DNA from: Marinimicrobium agarilyticum DSM 16975
GTDB lineage: Bacteria; Pseudomonadota; Gammaproteobacteria; Pseudomonadales; Cellvibrionaceae
Direction of reading: 5' to 3'
Assembly (NCBI RefSeq): GCF_000423345.1
Contig: NZ_AUHU01000005.1
Location: forward strand, 62,001-126,000
DNA length: 64,000 nt
The stretch's first letter is position 1. The number at the start of each line of letters is the position of its first letter. The translations under genes and the position numbers were made by a program. Positions 1 through 8,908 of this stretch are shown in pieces. Under the pieces are notes generated by a model, which was not told the DNA's origin, did not search any database, and worked only from the letters and a program-made list of their open reading frames with translations.

Positions 1-714
1 GTGACCCAGAGCATGATGGACGAGGCCACCAGTGCGGTCGACCGGGCTCGCATTGCCCTGAAAAGGGCGCAGGTAGAGCTGGATTACCACACGATTGAAG
101 CGCCGTTTTCCGGTTATGTCGGCATAACAGATGTCGACCCCGGTGCCTGGGTGTCTACCGATGATGTCATTGCCACCCTGGATGACCGCGACACGCTGCT
201 GGTGAGCTTTCAGTTGCCCGAGTTACTGTTGGGCCAGTTGGAACGTGGCCAGGGCATTCAGCTCAGTACCTGGAGTGACCGTTTCACAGTGGCCGAAGGT
301 GAAATCGTGGAGATCGGTTCCCGCGTTGACGAAACCCGACGCACCTTCACCCTTCGCGCTCACGTCAACAATGCCAACGACTACCTGCGTCCGGGCATGA
401 GTTTTCGAATTCAGTTGAGCCTGCGTGGCAACCGCTACCCGCGAGTGCCGGAAATTTCTCTGCAGTGGGGTGGCGAGGGCGCTTACGTCTGGACGGTCGA
501 AGATGGCCAGGCCAAGCGGGTCACGGTCAATGTGGTGCAGCGCACCGACGATGGCGTGTTGGTCGAAGCCGATTTGCCGGAAGGCACACCGATTGTGACC
601 GAAGGAGTCCACATCGTCAGGGCGGGGATGGATGTCCGCGTCTTGAACGCTGAGCTGGGCGATAACGACAGCTCACAACGCGCCGTGGAGACCACCGTCG
701 GAGAAGAGTCGTGA
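1..714 (+). CDS. RND efflux periplasmic adaptor (membrane fusion protein), 5'-truncated
   Basis: C-terminal 237 residues of an HlyD/AcrA-type membrane fusion protein that bridges an inner-membrane RND pump to an outer-membrane channel. Visible parts are the end of the alpha-helical hairpin (to about residue 25), the second lipoyl half-motif with IEAPFSGYVG (about 33-42), a beta-barrel region and a membrane-proximal domain ending in acidic, polar residues. Family members are usually 350-400 residues, so 110-160 N-terminal residues, including the signal peptide or lipobox, lie before the window. The GTG at base 1 is probably internal, not the start. The stop overlaps the permease start by 4 bp, so the two are translationally coupled. 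Substrate cannot be told. Confidence 0.9.
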   Translation: MTQSMMDEATSAVDRARIALKRAQVELDYHTIEAPFSGYVGITDVDPGAWVSTDDVIATLDDRDTLLVSFQLPELLLGQLERGQGIQLSTWSDRFTVAEGEIVEIGSRVDETRRTFTLRAHVNNANDYLRPGMSFRIQLSLRGNRYPRVPEISLQWGGEGAYVWTVEDGQAKRVTVNVVQRTDDGVLVEADLPEGTPIVTEGVHIVRAGMDVRVLNAELGDNDSSQRAVETTVGEES

Positions 715-3700
715 GTGATGACAAGTCTGTACGTCCGGCATCGGATGTGAACGATCTGCCCAGCCTGAGTATTCGTCGGCCCATTCTGGTACTGGTGATC
801 AATCTACTGATTGCGATTGCAGGTGTCGCCGCCATTCTCGCGGTGGAAGTGCGGGAGTTACCGGACATCGACTATCCCTTTGTGTCCGTTAACGGAAACT
901 ACCCCGGTGCCTCTCCGGAAACCATGGATGCGGAAGTGACCAGCATTGTTGAAGGGGCGGTCGCCCGAGTCGAGGGCTTGCGCAACATCCGCTCCGACAG
1001 TGAGGAAGGCAACTTCCGTATGAACCTGGAGTTCAATCCAGGGATCGACCTGAACGACGCCGCCTCTGAAGTGCGCGAAGCGGTCAGCCGGGTGCAGCGC
1101 GAATTGCCGGAGGATGTGGAGCAACTGGCGGTGACCAAAGCCGATCCGGATGCCCAGGCCATTATCAATATTGCCGCTATCAGTGATGTTCTGTCCGGAA
1201 CGGAACTGACCCGACTGATCGAGCAGGATGTAATCCCCGAGCTGATTTCGGTAGAGGGGGTGGCGGATGTTCAGATATTCGGTGGCACCGACCGTGTGCT
1301 TCGAGTGGTGATGGATCCGACCCGACTCGCCAGTTTTGGCCTGGGGGTTTCGGATGTGGCCGACGCCTTGCGCAACGCGCCCTACGATGTGCCCAGCGGC
1401 AGTTTCCGCTCCAATGATCAGGAGCTGTTGGTTCGCGCCGATGCCACCGCGATTTCCGAGGAAAAGCTGCGCAGTATTGTCATCCAGGGTGATACCCAGG
1501 TAGGCGACGTGGCCCGCGTGTTTTTCTCTCCCCAGGATGCCGATTCTCTGGTTCGTTTTAATGGCCAGCCGGTGGTGGCCATGGGAGTGATCCGCCAGGC
1601 CCAGTCCAACACGTTGGAAATTTCCAATGGCATTCACGAGGCGCTGGGGCCCCTGGATGAGCGCTTGACCAACGTCGAGCTGATCGTGACCGAAGACAAC
1701 GCGACCTTCATCAAAGGCTCCGTTAAAGAGGTGATTACCAGCCTGCTGCTGACCGTGGCGATTGTGGTCGCCATCATCTGGCTGTTCATCGGCTCATTGC
1801 GAATTACGCTGGTTCCGAGCCTCGCCATTCCCATCGCGCTGGTGGGAACCGTGGCGGCCATCTGGGCCATGGGTTTTTCCATCAACATCCTGACGTTGTT
1901 GGCTTTGGTGTTGGCCACCGGCCTGGTGGTGGATGACGCGATTGTCGTACTGGAAAACATCCAGCGCCGGCGCGCCCAGGGGCTGGGGGCTCGGGCCGCC
2001 GCCGTATTGGGAACCCGTCAGGTATTTTTTGCGGTCGTGGCGACAACCGCCGTGTTGATTTCGGTGTTCGTGCCTATCGCCATTTTGCCCAGTACCGCCG
2101 GGCGGTTGTTCCGCGAGTTCGGTTTTGTGTTGGCGGTGGCGGTGGCCATTTCCTCGTTCGTGGCGTTATCGCTGGTGCCGGCGGCCGCTGCGCGAATTTC
2201 TCCCGAGCCGGCGGGCTCCCCCCACCCGATTCGGGATCGGCTGCAACGCATCGGCGCCCGGCTGGAAAAGCTCTACGCCTGGTTGATTGATGCCGCTCTG
2301 CGCCGCGCCTGGCTGACCTTTGGCATCGCGGTTCTGGTTGCCATAGGGGCGGGTTTCTCCTATCAATTTGTGCCCAAGGAGTTGCTGCCGGAAGAGGACC
2401 GCGGTGTTATCTATATCGGCTCCGATGGCCCGGAAGGCGTTGGCCTGGCCTATACCGAGCGGCAGATGCACGAAGTGAGCGATGTGGTTAAACCACTTCT
2501 GGAGTCTGGCGAGGCGGCGTTGGCGTTTTCCATTATCGGGTGGCGTGACCCCAACCGCTCCCTCATGGTGTTGCCGTTGGCGCACTGGGACGAGCGTAGT
2601 CGCACCCGCCAGGAAATCGCTCTGGAAATTGAGGAAAAGCTGCGCGATATTCCCGGCATCAGAAGTTGGGTCGGATCGGGCAACAGCCTGAATATTCGCG
2701 GCGGCGGCGATGGTTCCAGTGTCGAACTGGCGTTGACAGGCTCGGAGTATGATGAGATCTACGACGTCGCGACCAAATTCATGGAAGAGGTTCAGAGTCG
2801 ACATGATCACTTCATTGAACCGGACATTGATTACGACCCCACCAAACCACAACTCTCGGTGGAAATTGACCGACGCCGGGCCTCCGAACTGGGGGTGGAT
2901 CTGGCGGATATATCCAGCACCCTGAGGGCGATGGTGGACGGCTATGAGCTGGTGGACCTCAGCGTTGGAGACGAAGCAATCCCCATTGTACTCGAGTCGG
3001 CCACGGGCCAGATTCGCAGCCCCGACGACCTGGCCAACCTGTACATCAGCTCCGCCAATGGCGCCCTGCTGCCCCTCTCCAGTGTGGTCACGTTGCGTGA
3101 GGAAAGTGTTGCCGCTGAGTTGGAACGCAACGCCCAGCGCCGCTCGATCGAGATCGAGTACCGCCTGCGTGGCGGGTACCCGATTGAAAAGGCCGTGGAA
3201 GAAATTCGGGCTGTCGCGGCCGAAACCCTGCCTCAGGGTATTGGCATGATTTTCCAGGGCGAGGCTCTGGCGCTTGATGAAACCTCTCGCGAAGTGGCCC
3301 TGACCTATATCATCGCCTTGGCCGTGGTGTTTCTGGTGCTCTGTGCGCAGTTCGAAAGTTTTACCAGCGCCTTGATCGTGATGGTCACCGTTCCCTTCGG
3401 CATTGCAGCGGCGATTCTGGCGATTCTGATTACCGGCACCAGTATCAATATCTACTCCCAGATCGGGCTGGTGATGCTGATCGGCCTGATGGCGAAAAAC
3501 GGTATCCTGTTGGTCGAGTTTGCCGATCAACTGCGTGACATCGGCCACTCCGTACACAGTGCGGTGCGCACCGCCGCCATGGTGCGTTTGCGGCCCATTG
3601 CGATGACCTTGATGTCCACCGTTTTCGGTGGTCTACCGTTGATTCTCAGTACCGGGCCCGGCGCGGAATCTCGTTGGGCCATCGGCTGGGTCATTTTTGG

Positions 3701-3866
3701 AGGCCTGGGCTTGGCGGCGCTGTTTACTCTGTTCCTGACCCCGGTGGTGTATCTCGGGCTGGCTCGTTTTGCCAAACCCCGAGCGGCCGAAGGCAGCCGC
3801 TTGAGTGATGAGATGGATCAGGCCGATATGATTCCCGACCGCGATACAGAGTGGCGGTCGTCATGA
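711..3866 (+). CDS. RND efflux permease, AcrB/MexB (HAE1-like) family
   Basis: Full-length 1051-residue inner-membrane proton/drug antiporter. It shows the family pattern of 12 membrane helices with two large periplasmic loops. The proton-relay aspartates are present in the fourth helix region (GLVVDDAIVVLENI) and the partner lysine in the tenth (LMAKNGILLVEF), so it should be active. Start is GTG at 711, overlapping the adaptor stop. No outer-membrane factor follows, so the pump probably uses a TolC-like protein encoded elsewhere or upstream. Divergent RND pumps of this adaptor-permease layout often export biocides or lipophilic compounds; the substrate here is unknown. Confidence 0.95.
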   Translation: MSDDKSVRPASDVNDLPSLSIRRPILVLVINLLIAIAGVAAILAVEVRELPDIDYPFVSVNGNYPGASPETMDAEVTSIVEGAVARVEGLRNIRSDSEEGNFRMNLEFNPGIDLNDAASEVREAVSRVQRELPEDVEQLAVTKADPDAQAIINIAAISDVLSGTELTRLIEQDVIPELISVEGVADVQIFGGTDRVLRVVMDPTRLASFGLGVSDVADALRNAPYDVPSGSFRSNDQELLVRADATAISEEKLRSIVIQGDTQVGDVARVFFSPQDADSLVRFNGQPVVAMGVIRQAQSNTLEISNGIHEALGPLDERLTNVELIVTEDNATFIKGSVKEVITSLLLTVAIVVAIIWLFIGSLRITLVPSLAIPIALVGTVAAIWAMGFSINILTLLALVLATGLVVDDAIVVLENIQRRRAQGLGARAAAVLGTRQVFFAVVATTAVLISVFVPIAILPSTAGRLFREFGFVLAVAVAISSFVALSLVPAAAARISPEPAGSPHPIRDRLQRIGARLEKLYAWLIDAALRRAWLTFGIAVLVAIGAGFSYQFVPKELLPEEDRGVIYIGSDGPEGVGLAYTERQMHEVSDVVKPLLESGEAALAFSIIGWRDPNRSLMVLPLAHWDERSRTRQEIALEIEEKLRDIPGIRSWVGSGNSLNIRGGGDGSSVELALTGSEYDEIYDVATKFMEEVQSRHDHFIEPDIDYDPTKPQLSVEIDRRRASELGVDLADISSTLRAMVDGYELVDLSVGDEAIPIVLESATGQIRSPDDLANLYISSANGALLPLSSVVTLREESVAAELERNAQRRSIEIEYRLRGGYPIEKAVEEIRAVAAETLPQGIGMIFQGEALALDETSREVALTYIIALAVVFLVLCAQFESFTSALIVMVTVPFGIAAAILAILITGTSINIYSQIGLVMLIGLMAKNGILLVEFADQLRDIGHSVHSAVRTAAMVRLRPIAMTLMSTVFGGLPLILSTGPGAESRWAIGWVIFGGLGLAALFTLFLTPVVYLGLARFAKPRAAEGSRLSDEMDQADMIPDRDTEWRSS

Positions 3867-3873
3867 GGATAAT

Positions 3874-3892
3874 GACGCCAGGGATTGGCGTC
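3874..3892 (+). terminator. Short hairpin after the RND operon
   Basis: A 7-bp perfect inverted repeat (GACGCCA / TGGCGTC, 5-nt loop) lies 8 nt after the permease stop. There is no U-tract, so it may be a stabilising 3' hairpin rather than a full intrinsic terminator. The rest of the gap to 4057 holds nothing else I can support. Confidence 0.4.
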
Positions 3893-4057
3893 GCGCCCCG
3901 GTGTATTTCAACGTATACCGAAAAAGGTGTTAAGCTATTCATTGGAACGTTACTGGAGGCCTGCGGTCTTTAGTAGTTCTCAGAAACGGAAATGGCGGAA
4001 AGAAGCGTCGTTTCCGGACTGCCACATCTCTGGCGAACACGCCATAAGGAGGCTGAC

Positions 4058-4366
4058 ATGGCAACATCCAATACCCGCACATCCGAGAAAAGCGCAGAAC
4101 ACGGCGCTCCCTTCACCGAGAAAACCGTAACCGCTGCCCATGAGGCTATCGACCGCCTGTCTGAACGGGTGTCGAAGACCGAGGAACGTCTGCGCGGCGC
4201 GGCTTCGCAAGGGCAGGAGTCCTGGTCAGAGAAACAGGACGAAGTGCGTGCGCAGCTTGAAGGGTCTGTAGCCGGTGCTCGCACCTACGCTCGCGAGAAC
4301 CCGCTTATGGCGGCAGGCATCGCGTTCGCCGCTGGCGTGGTGGTCGCTAACCTGCTGCGTCGGTAG
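4058..4366 (+). CDS. DUF883 family (ElaB/YqjD-like) inner-membrane protein
   Basis: A 102-residue protein with the DUF883 layout: a polar coiled-coil N-terminal part (about residues 20-75, heptad-like E/Q/R-rich) followed by a glycine/alanine-rich C-terminal membrane helix (ENPLMAAGIAFAAGVVVANLL) ending in RR. E. coli YqjD and ElaB have this form, sit in the inner membrane and bind stationary-phase ribosomes. Start chosen at ATG 4058 because AAGGAGG ends 5-6 nt upstream; an upstream in-frame extension to 3992 lacks such a site. It is first of a three-gene set matching the E. coli yqjD-yqjE-yqjK order. Confidence 0.85.
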   Translation: MATSNTRTSEKSAEHGAPFTEKTVTAAHEAIDRLSERVSKTEERLRGAASQGQESWSEKQDEVRAQLEGSVAGARTYARENPLMAAGIAFAAGVVVANLLRR

Positions 4367-4376
4367 CGGGGTATAG

Positions 4377-4895
4377 ATGCAGGCTGGCCAGCAGGAACAA
4401 CGCGAGCCCCACGCCGAACAGCCATCCGAGGATCAGCAGACCCACGACCAGTCGTCACAGGCAGAGTCTTCTCTACTTGATATTGTGACGGCGGTCGTGA
4501 TTCTGGTGCGTGAAACTTGGCGTGACCGCTGGTCATTGGCCAAGGCCGAAGCGCGCCTGAGCCTGAAGAGCATGCTGCTGATCGTGCTGTTGATTTTTCA
4601 CATGGCAATGGCGTCTATGCTGATCTGGGTGCTGCTTCTGGGCGCCGCCAGCATTTACGCCTGGCAATCGGGGGTTCATTGGGGCTGGATTTTGGGCGGA
4701 CTCCTGGTGGCTCAGTTTGGCCTGATATGGTACTTGCGCCGGCAAGCCCGGCGCCTGATCCACTGGATCGGTTTTCCCGAAACCCGACGAGCGTTTTCTT
4801 CCCTGGCACGCGAAGAGGTGCCTGAAGAGGAGACAGAAAAACCCTCCTCCGAAGAAAACACTGCAGCCAACCCTGGGGACTCCAACCCATCATGA
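4377..4895 (+). CDS. YqjE-like (phage holin superfamily III-type) membrane protein
   Basis: A 172-residue protein with a hydrophilic Q/E-rich head, an amphipathic stretch, two adjacent membrane helices (about residues 68-92 and 98-122) and an acidic E/P-rich tail. This matches the YqjE family, which is annotated as phage holin superfamily but is a chromosomal envelope protein usually encoded beside a DUF883 protein. It starts 10 nt after the preceding stop and its own stop overlaps the next start (ATGA), so the three genes form an operon. The exact role is not established; a stress or stationary-phase envelope function is inferred from the yqjD context. Confidence 0.7.
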   Translation: MQAGQQEQREPHAEQPSEDQQTHDQSSQAESSLLDIVTAVVILVRETWRDRWSLAKAEARLSLKSMLLIVLLIFHMAMASMLIWVLLLGAASIYAWQSGVHWGWILGGLLVAQFGLIWYLRRQARRLIHWIGFPETRRAFSSLAREEVPEEETEKPSSEENTAANPGDSNPS

Positions 4896-5155
4896 TGACT
4901 CGACTTCTCCATCGGCAGCGACGCAGGGTAGAGGCCCTGTCGCTCGGTATTGAGCATAAGCGTCTGGTCACACGCGAGCTTCGGCGCGAAGGTCACGCCG
5001 CGTTGGGAAACAAGCTCAGCGGAGGCTGGGCGCTGGCGGGCTGCTTCGCGGCAGGCGTTGTATCGGCGCGTTGGGGTGGCTCTTTGGGCCGTCGATTGAA
5101 AACGCTCCCTCTAACGGGCTTGGCACGCCAGCTCTGGGCGCACTTGTTGATTTGA
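4892..5155 (+). CDS. YqjK-like small membrane protein
   Basis: An 87-residue basic protein. The first half is arginine-rich and helical (RQRRRVEALSLGIEHKRL), and the second half has one glycine/alanine-rich membrane helix (GWALAGCFAAGVVSARWGG). In position and layout it matches yqjK of the E. coli yqjDEK cluster, although sequence identity looks weak, so the call rests mainly on context. It starts at ATG 4892, overlapping the previous stop by 4 bp. Confidence 0.55.
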   Translation: MMTRLLHRQRRRVEALSLGIEHKRLVTRELRREGHAALGNKLSGGWALAGCFAAGVVSARWGGSLGRRLKTLPLTGLARQLWAHLLI

Positions 5156-5181
5156 TTTTGATCTAGGGACGGGCGCCCCAC

Positions 5182-6303
5182 ATGTTCAAACCGTTTTCGT
5201 CGCAGTTTGGTGTCCAACACTTTCAACTGATGGCACTGGTTGTGTTGGCGGGCGTGGCGTTGGTTGCAGCGCTTTACGCGGCGTCCGCCGTATTGATTCC
5301 CATCACGCTTGCCTGGTTGCTGAGCGCCTTATTATCCCCTCTGGTTCGGTACGGGCAGCGGTTTCACATTCCCGCTTCTCTTTCAGCGTTATTGCTGGTT
5401 GCCCTGCTTGTCTCCAGCATCGTCTCTCTGTTTTTGCTATTGGTTGAACCCGCTCAACAGTGGCTTCAGGAAATCCCCGAAATACTCAGAGATTTCCGCG
5501 GAAGGCTGACCGAATTCAGCGGCCCTTTATCCAATCTGCAGGCGGTGACAGAGGAGGTTCGCCAGTTTTATATCATGGGGGATGACGACAAAATGACCCC
5601 TGTGGAGGTCAAGGTAGAGCAACAGAACACGCTCGGAGGTTTCCTTCTCGACAACCTGCCCAACTTGATTGCCGGTCTGACTATCACGGTTTTCCTGACG
5701 TATTTTTTTCTTGCCTCAGGGGATCTCTTCCTCCGCAAAGCAACCCAACTGGGGGCCAATCTCGGCTCCCGTCGCCGCATCGTCCGAATCGCCTACCGTA
5801 TCCGCAAAGACATTTCCCGCTATTTGGCCACGATTACCGTCATCAATATGTCCTTGGGCGTCTGCGTGGCGCTGGCGATGAAAATTTTGGGCGTACCCAA
5901 CGCCATACTGTGGGGATTAATGGCCACGTGCTTTAACTTTGCTCCGTACGTGGGGGCAGCGGTGATGGCCGGAATCATGACCTTGGTGGGGATCGCTACC
6001 TTCGACAGCGTGCCCCATGCGTTGTTGGTTCCGGCGGCCTACATTGCTCTGTCTGTCGCCGAGGGGCATATGATTACGCCCACGGTGGTTGGACGCCGGT
6101 TGGCGGTCACGCCTACGGCGGTGTTTGTTTCCGTGGTGGCCTGGGGTTGGCTGTGGGGCGTTCTGGGAGCATTGATGGCAGTGCCGCTACTGGCCAGTTT
6201 TAAAATTCTGTGCGAAAACGTCCCGCAACTGGCGCCGTTCTCCCGTCTGCTGGATAACGGCACCAGCAAGCGGGTTCAGCGACGATTTTTGCGGGCACGT
6301 TGA
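5182..6303 (+). CDS. AI-2E family transporter (PerM/YdiK-like)
   Basis: A 373-residue multi-pass protein with about eight membrane helices and the conserved AI-2E core around LFNFAPYVGA-like text (here CFNFAPYVGAAVMAG) and EGHMITPTVVGRRLAVTP. Family members export the quorum signal AI-2 (TqsA) in some species or act as Na+/H+ or unknown permeases in others, so the substrate is open. A soluble loop of about 90 residues follows the first two hairpins. Start ATG 5182 follows GGGACGGGC, a weak ribosome site. The last 28 bp overlap the end of the convergent GTPase gene. Confidence 0.9.
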   Translation: MFKPFSSQFGVQHFQLMALVVLAGVALVAALYAASAVLIPITLAWLLSALLSPLVRYGQRFHIPASLSALLLVALLVSSIVSLFLLLVEPAQQWLQEIPEILRDFRGRLTEFSGPLSNLQAVTEEVRQFYIMGDDDKMTPVEVKVEQQNTLGGFLLDNLPNLIAGLTITVFLTYFFLASGDLFLRKATQLGANLGSRRRIVRIAYRIRKDISRYLATITVINMSLGVCVALAMKILGVPNAILWGLMATCFNFAPYVGAAVMAGIMTLVGIATFDSVPHALLVPAAYIALSVAEGHMITPTVVGRRLAVTPTAVFVSVVAWGWLWGVLGALMAVPLLASFKILCENVPQLAPFSRLLDNGTSKRVQRRFLRAR

Positions 6304-7211
6304 CGGCGCAGCCGGGTTTTTTCTTCCTTTTCGGCTTTCAGTCGGGCGTCGGTTTCCAGGGCTTCGGCTTCTTCCTTCTCGGTCATGGCCGGCGTCTCCA
6401 GCGTGATGCGCCCCAGGATGCCGGCTCTAAGTTCACTGATCAGCAGCGCGGAGACTTTCTCCAGGTCGACCATGCCACCCTTGCGCACTGTACCGCGAGC
6501 GCGGCCGATGTCCTCCAGCAGCGTCAGGTCATCTTCATCAATCTGCTCCAGCCGGTAACGGGCTTTCAATGCCTGCGGGTATTGCTGGCCGAGATAGGCC
6601 ACGGTAAACAGGGCCACCTCCGGGTAATCGAACACCTTCTCCTTGATGGCGCCCGTGGCCGCCAAGCGGAAGCCGCAACTGGGCGGGTTGAGTTTGGGCC
6701 ACAGGAACCCCGGTGTATCGGTCAACACGACCCGGTTCTCGAGTTTGATCCGTTGCTGCGACTTGGTCACGCCGGCTTCATTGCCGGTTTTGGCAATGCG
6801 CCGGTTGGCCAGAATGTTGATCAGCGTGGACTTCCCCACGTTGGGGATACCCATGATCATGGCCTGGGCGTTGCGGGCCGACAGGTTGCGGTCGGCGAGT
6901 ACCGTGTCTATCTGCGCGAGCAGATGGCGTATGCCGTCCGGATTTTTCTGGGTGACGGGAATGGCCGTCACTCCCTGCTCCCGCTCCAGATGCTGAATCC
7001 ATTGCTGGGTCATCTCCGGATCCGCCAGGTCCGCCTTGTTCAATAGCTTGATACAGGGTTTGTCCCGCCGCAGAGCGGGAATCAGCGGGTTCTCGCTGGA
7101 GTAGGGGATACGGGCATCCAGCACTTCAATGACCACGTCCGTCTGCGCCATCACCTCCGCGATATCCTTGCGGGCTTTGTGCATGTGTCCGGGGAACCAG
7201 TTGATGGCCAT
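6276..7211 (-). CDS. YlqF/RbgA-type circularly permuted ribosome biogenesis GTPase
   Basis: A 311-residue GTPase with permuted motif order: G4 (NKAD) near residue 57, then G1 (GIPNVGKST, about 121-129), then G3 (DTPG, about 162-165). This is the signature of the YlqF/RbgA/YawG group, which assists late large-subunit ribosome assembly in Bacillus; the role in gammaproteobacteria is less well tested. The N-terminus IN WFPGHM-like (AINWFPGHMHKARKD) is characteristic. The C-terminal 40 residues are highly charged (E/K/R) and end in a basic tail that fits rRNA contact. It overlaps the end of the AI-2E gene by 28 bp in convergent orientation. Confidence 0.92.
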   Translation of the reverse strand: MAINWFPGHMHKARKDIAEVMAQTDVVIEVLDARIPYSSENPLIPALRRDKPCIKLLNKADLADPEMTQQWIQHLEREQGVTAIPVTQKNPDGIRHLLAQIDTVLADRNLSARNAQAMIMGIPNVGKSTLINILANRRIAKTGNEAGVTKSQQRIKLENRVVLTDTPGFLWPKLNPPSCGFRLAATGAIKEKVFDYPEVALFTVAYLGQQYPQALKARYRLEQIDEDDLTLLEDIGRARGTVRKGGMVDLEKVSALLISELRAGILGRITLETPAMTEKEEAEALETDARLKAEKEEKTRLRRQRARKNRR

Positions 7212-7491
7212 GGGGATTCACTCTGATTGGGGCGGGTAGTTCGAGGGCGGATTTTGCCTGTATTTCCTCTCCAGCTCAACGCAAAGGCGAGGCGATTGCC
7301 TGAATAGACGTCTTTTTTAATTTTAAAACGAAATAAAATTAGGTGTTTGATATCAGGAATAGGTATTTAAGGCCCGTGGTCAGGGTCGGGCTCGGCTGAT
7401 ACCATAAACTTGTCCAATAATAGGATAATAGGATATAAATTGAAGGACACCCCATAACGACTGTATAGCCGCATAATAAATAAGGTGATCT
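7212..7491 (+). promoter_or_regulatory. A+T-rich intergenic region with candidate GH43 promoter
   Basis: This 280-bp gap is much richer in A+T than its surroundings. A plausible sigma-70 promoter for the GH43 gene is TTGTCC (7410-7415) with TATAAA (7434-7439), spacer 18 bp, followed by a 52-nt leader and a ribosome site (AAGGTG) just before ATG 7492. A short minus-strand reading frame here has no protein-like features and was not called. The minus-strand GTPase gene also starts from the left edge of this gap. Confidence 0.45.
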
Positions 7492-8907
7492 ATGCATAAT
7501 AAGACTCACAGCTCTACCCCGACTCCTGGTTTCATCAAACACTGCCGTCGCTGGCTTGCAAGCGTGGCATTAGGGCTTCTGGCGTTGCCCGCCAGCGCGT
7601 TGGACGTAACGGGAATTCCGAACTCCCATGACCCCGCTACCATCATGAAAGATGGCGACACTTACTTCCATTTCACCACCGGCAATGGCATCTGGTACTC
7701 CCGCTCGACGGACATGGTGAACTGGGGCAACCCGGCGGACGTGTTCGGCGGCTCCTGGCCCAACTGGATCAACGACGCCGTTCCCGGCTTTGAGGGTCAT
7801 TTCTGGGCGCCCGGTGCAATCCAGATGGGGGATTACTATTACCTTTACTACTCCGCCTCCACCTTTGGCAGCTCTCGCTCTGCGATTGGGGTCGTTCGCA
7901 CCAACTCTCTGAAAAACCCGAACTGGCAGGACCTGGGCATGGTGGTTCAGTCCTATGGTGGTAGCGACGAGATCAACGCGATCGATGCGGCCCTGTTCCG
8001 TGACCACGATGGCAAGGTCTACATGTCTTACGGTTCCTGGTTTGGTGGTCTGGGCGTTGCGGAAATCAACCAAAGCACTGGCAAGCTGGCCAGTTCGGTG
8101 ACGCATATTTACGGCGGTGGACATCAGTCCATCGAAGCGCCTTACATTACCCGCAATGGTGATTATTACTACCTGTTCTTTACCCGCGGCAACTGCTGTC
8201 AAGGGGTCGACAGTACCTACCGGGTACAGGTCGCTCGCTCCACTAGCGTTTTTGGGCCCTACAGCGGTGAGCGCAACCTGATTCCCAATCAGGACGGCAA
8301 CCGTAAAGGTCCCGGCCATATTGGTATCATCAAGCAAGATGGTTGTAACTACACCTCCATGCACTATTACGACCTGAACGAAAATGGTACGGCCAAGCTG
8401 GACATCCAGCGCATGAACTTCTCCGGCGGCTGGCCGTACATGACCCGCAATTTCAGTTCCATCGGCAGCTGTGGCGGTGTCAGTGAAGGCCTTTATCGTT
8501 TTACCTCACAGCTCAGTGGTAAAACGCTGGAAATCTCGGGGGCCGATACCGCCAATGGTGGCAACGTCGTTCAGTATGACTTCAATGGCGGCTTGCATCA
8601 GAAGTGGTATGTGGTTGATCAGGGTGCCGGCCAGTACAGCCTGATCAATGCCGGCAGCCTGAAAGGGATGGATGTCTGGGAAGGCAGTACGGCCGCTGGC
8701 GCCAATATCGCTCAGTGGGACTACTGGGGCAGCGCTGGACAGAAGTGGCGTCTCAACGCCGCTGGCACCGGCGTTGAAATTGAGTCAGTGTTGAGCGGCA
8801 TGGTGTTGGACGTGTACAACTTCAGCACGGCCAACGGGGGCAACATTGTTCAATGGAACAGCACGGGTGGTAATAACCAGCGCTGGAACATGATTCGCCA
8901 GTACTGA
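7492..8907 (+). CDS. Secreted GH43 arabinan endo-1,5-alpha-L-arabinanase with ricin-type CBM13
   Basis: 471 residues. A Sec signal peptide (about 1-36, cleavage near ALA-LD) is followed by a five-bladed propeller GH43 domain (about 38-325). The inverting catalytic triad of the family is visible: base Asp in SHDPATIMKDGD, pKa-modulating Asp in NAIDAALF, acid Glu in SIEAPYI, as in Cellvibrio Arb43A. The C-terminal 135 residues have three QxW repeats (HQKWYV, GQKWRL, NQRWNM) of a ricin-type CBM13 lectin fold. It should cut the alpha-1,5 backbone of arabinan in pectin. It is transcribed alone and ended by the terminator at 8964. Confidence 0.9.
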   Translation: MHNKTHSSTPTPGFIKHCRRWLASVALGLLALPASALDVTGIPNSHDPATIMKDGDTYFHFTTGNGIWYSRSTDMVNWGNPADVFGGSWPNWINDAVPGFEGHFWAPGAIQMGDYYYLYYSASTFGSSRSAIGVVRTNSLKNPNWQDLGMVVQSYGGSDEINAIDAALFRDHDGKVYMSYGSWFGGLGVAEINQSTGKLASSVTHIYGGGHQSIEAPYITRNGDYYYLFFTRGNCCQGVDSTYRVQVARSTSVFGPYSGERNLIPNQDGNRKGPGHIGIIKQDGCNYTSMHYYDLNENGTAKLDIQRMNFSGGWPYMTRNFSSIGSCGGVSEGLYRFTSQLSGKTLEISGADTANGGNVVQYDFNGGLHQKWYVVDQGAGQYSLINAGSLKGMDVWEGSTAAGANIAQWDYWGSAGQKWRLNAAGTGVEIESVLSGMVLDVYNFSTANGGNIVQWNSTGGNNQRWNMIRQY

Positions 8908-8908
8908 T

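Noticed and set aside
2166-3557. 463-codon minus-strand open frame
   Set aside because: It is the antisense shadow of the RND permease; no ribosome site or protein-like pattern, and the plus-strand protein is clearly real.
7339-7542. Short minus-strand frame before GH43
   Set aside because: Overlaps the promoter region and signal peptide of GH43; no ribosome site, low-complexity translation.
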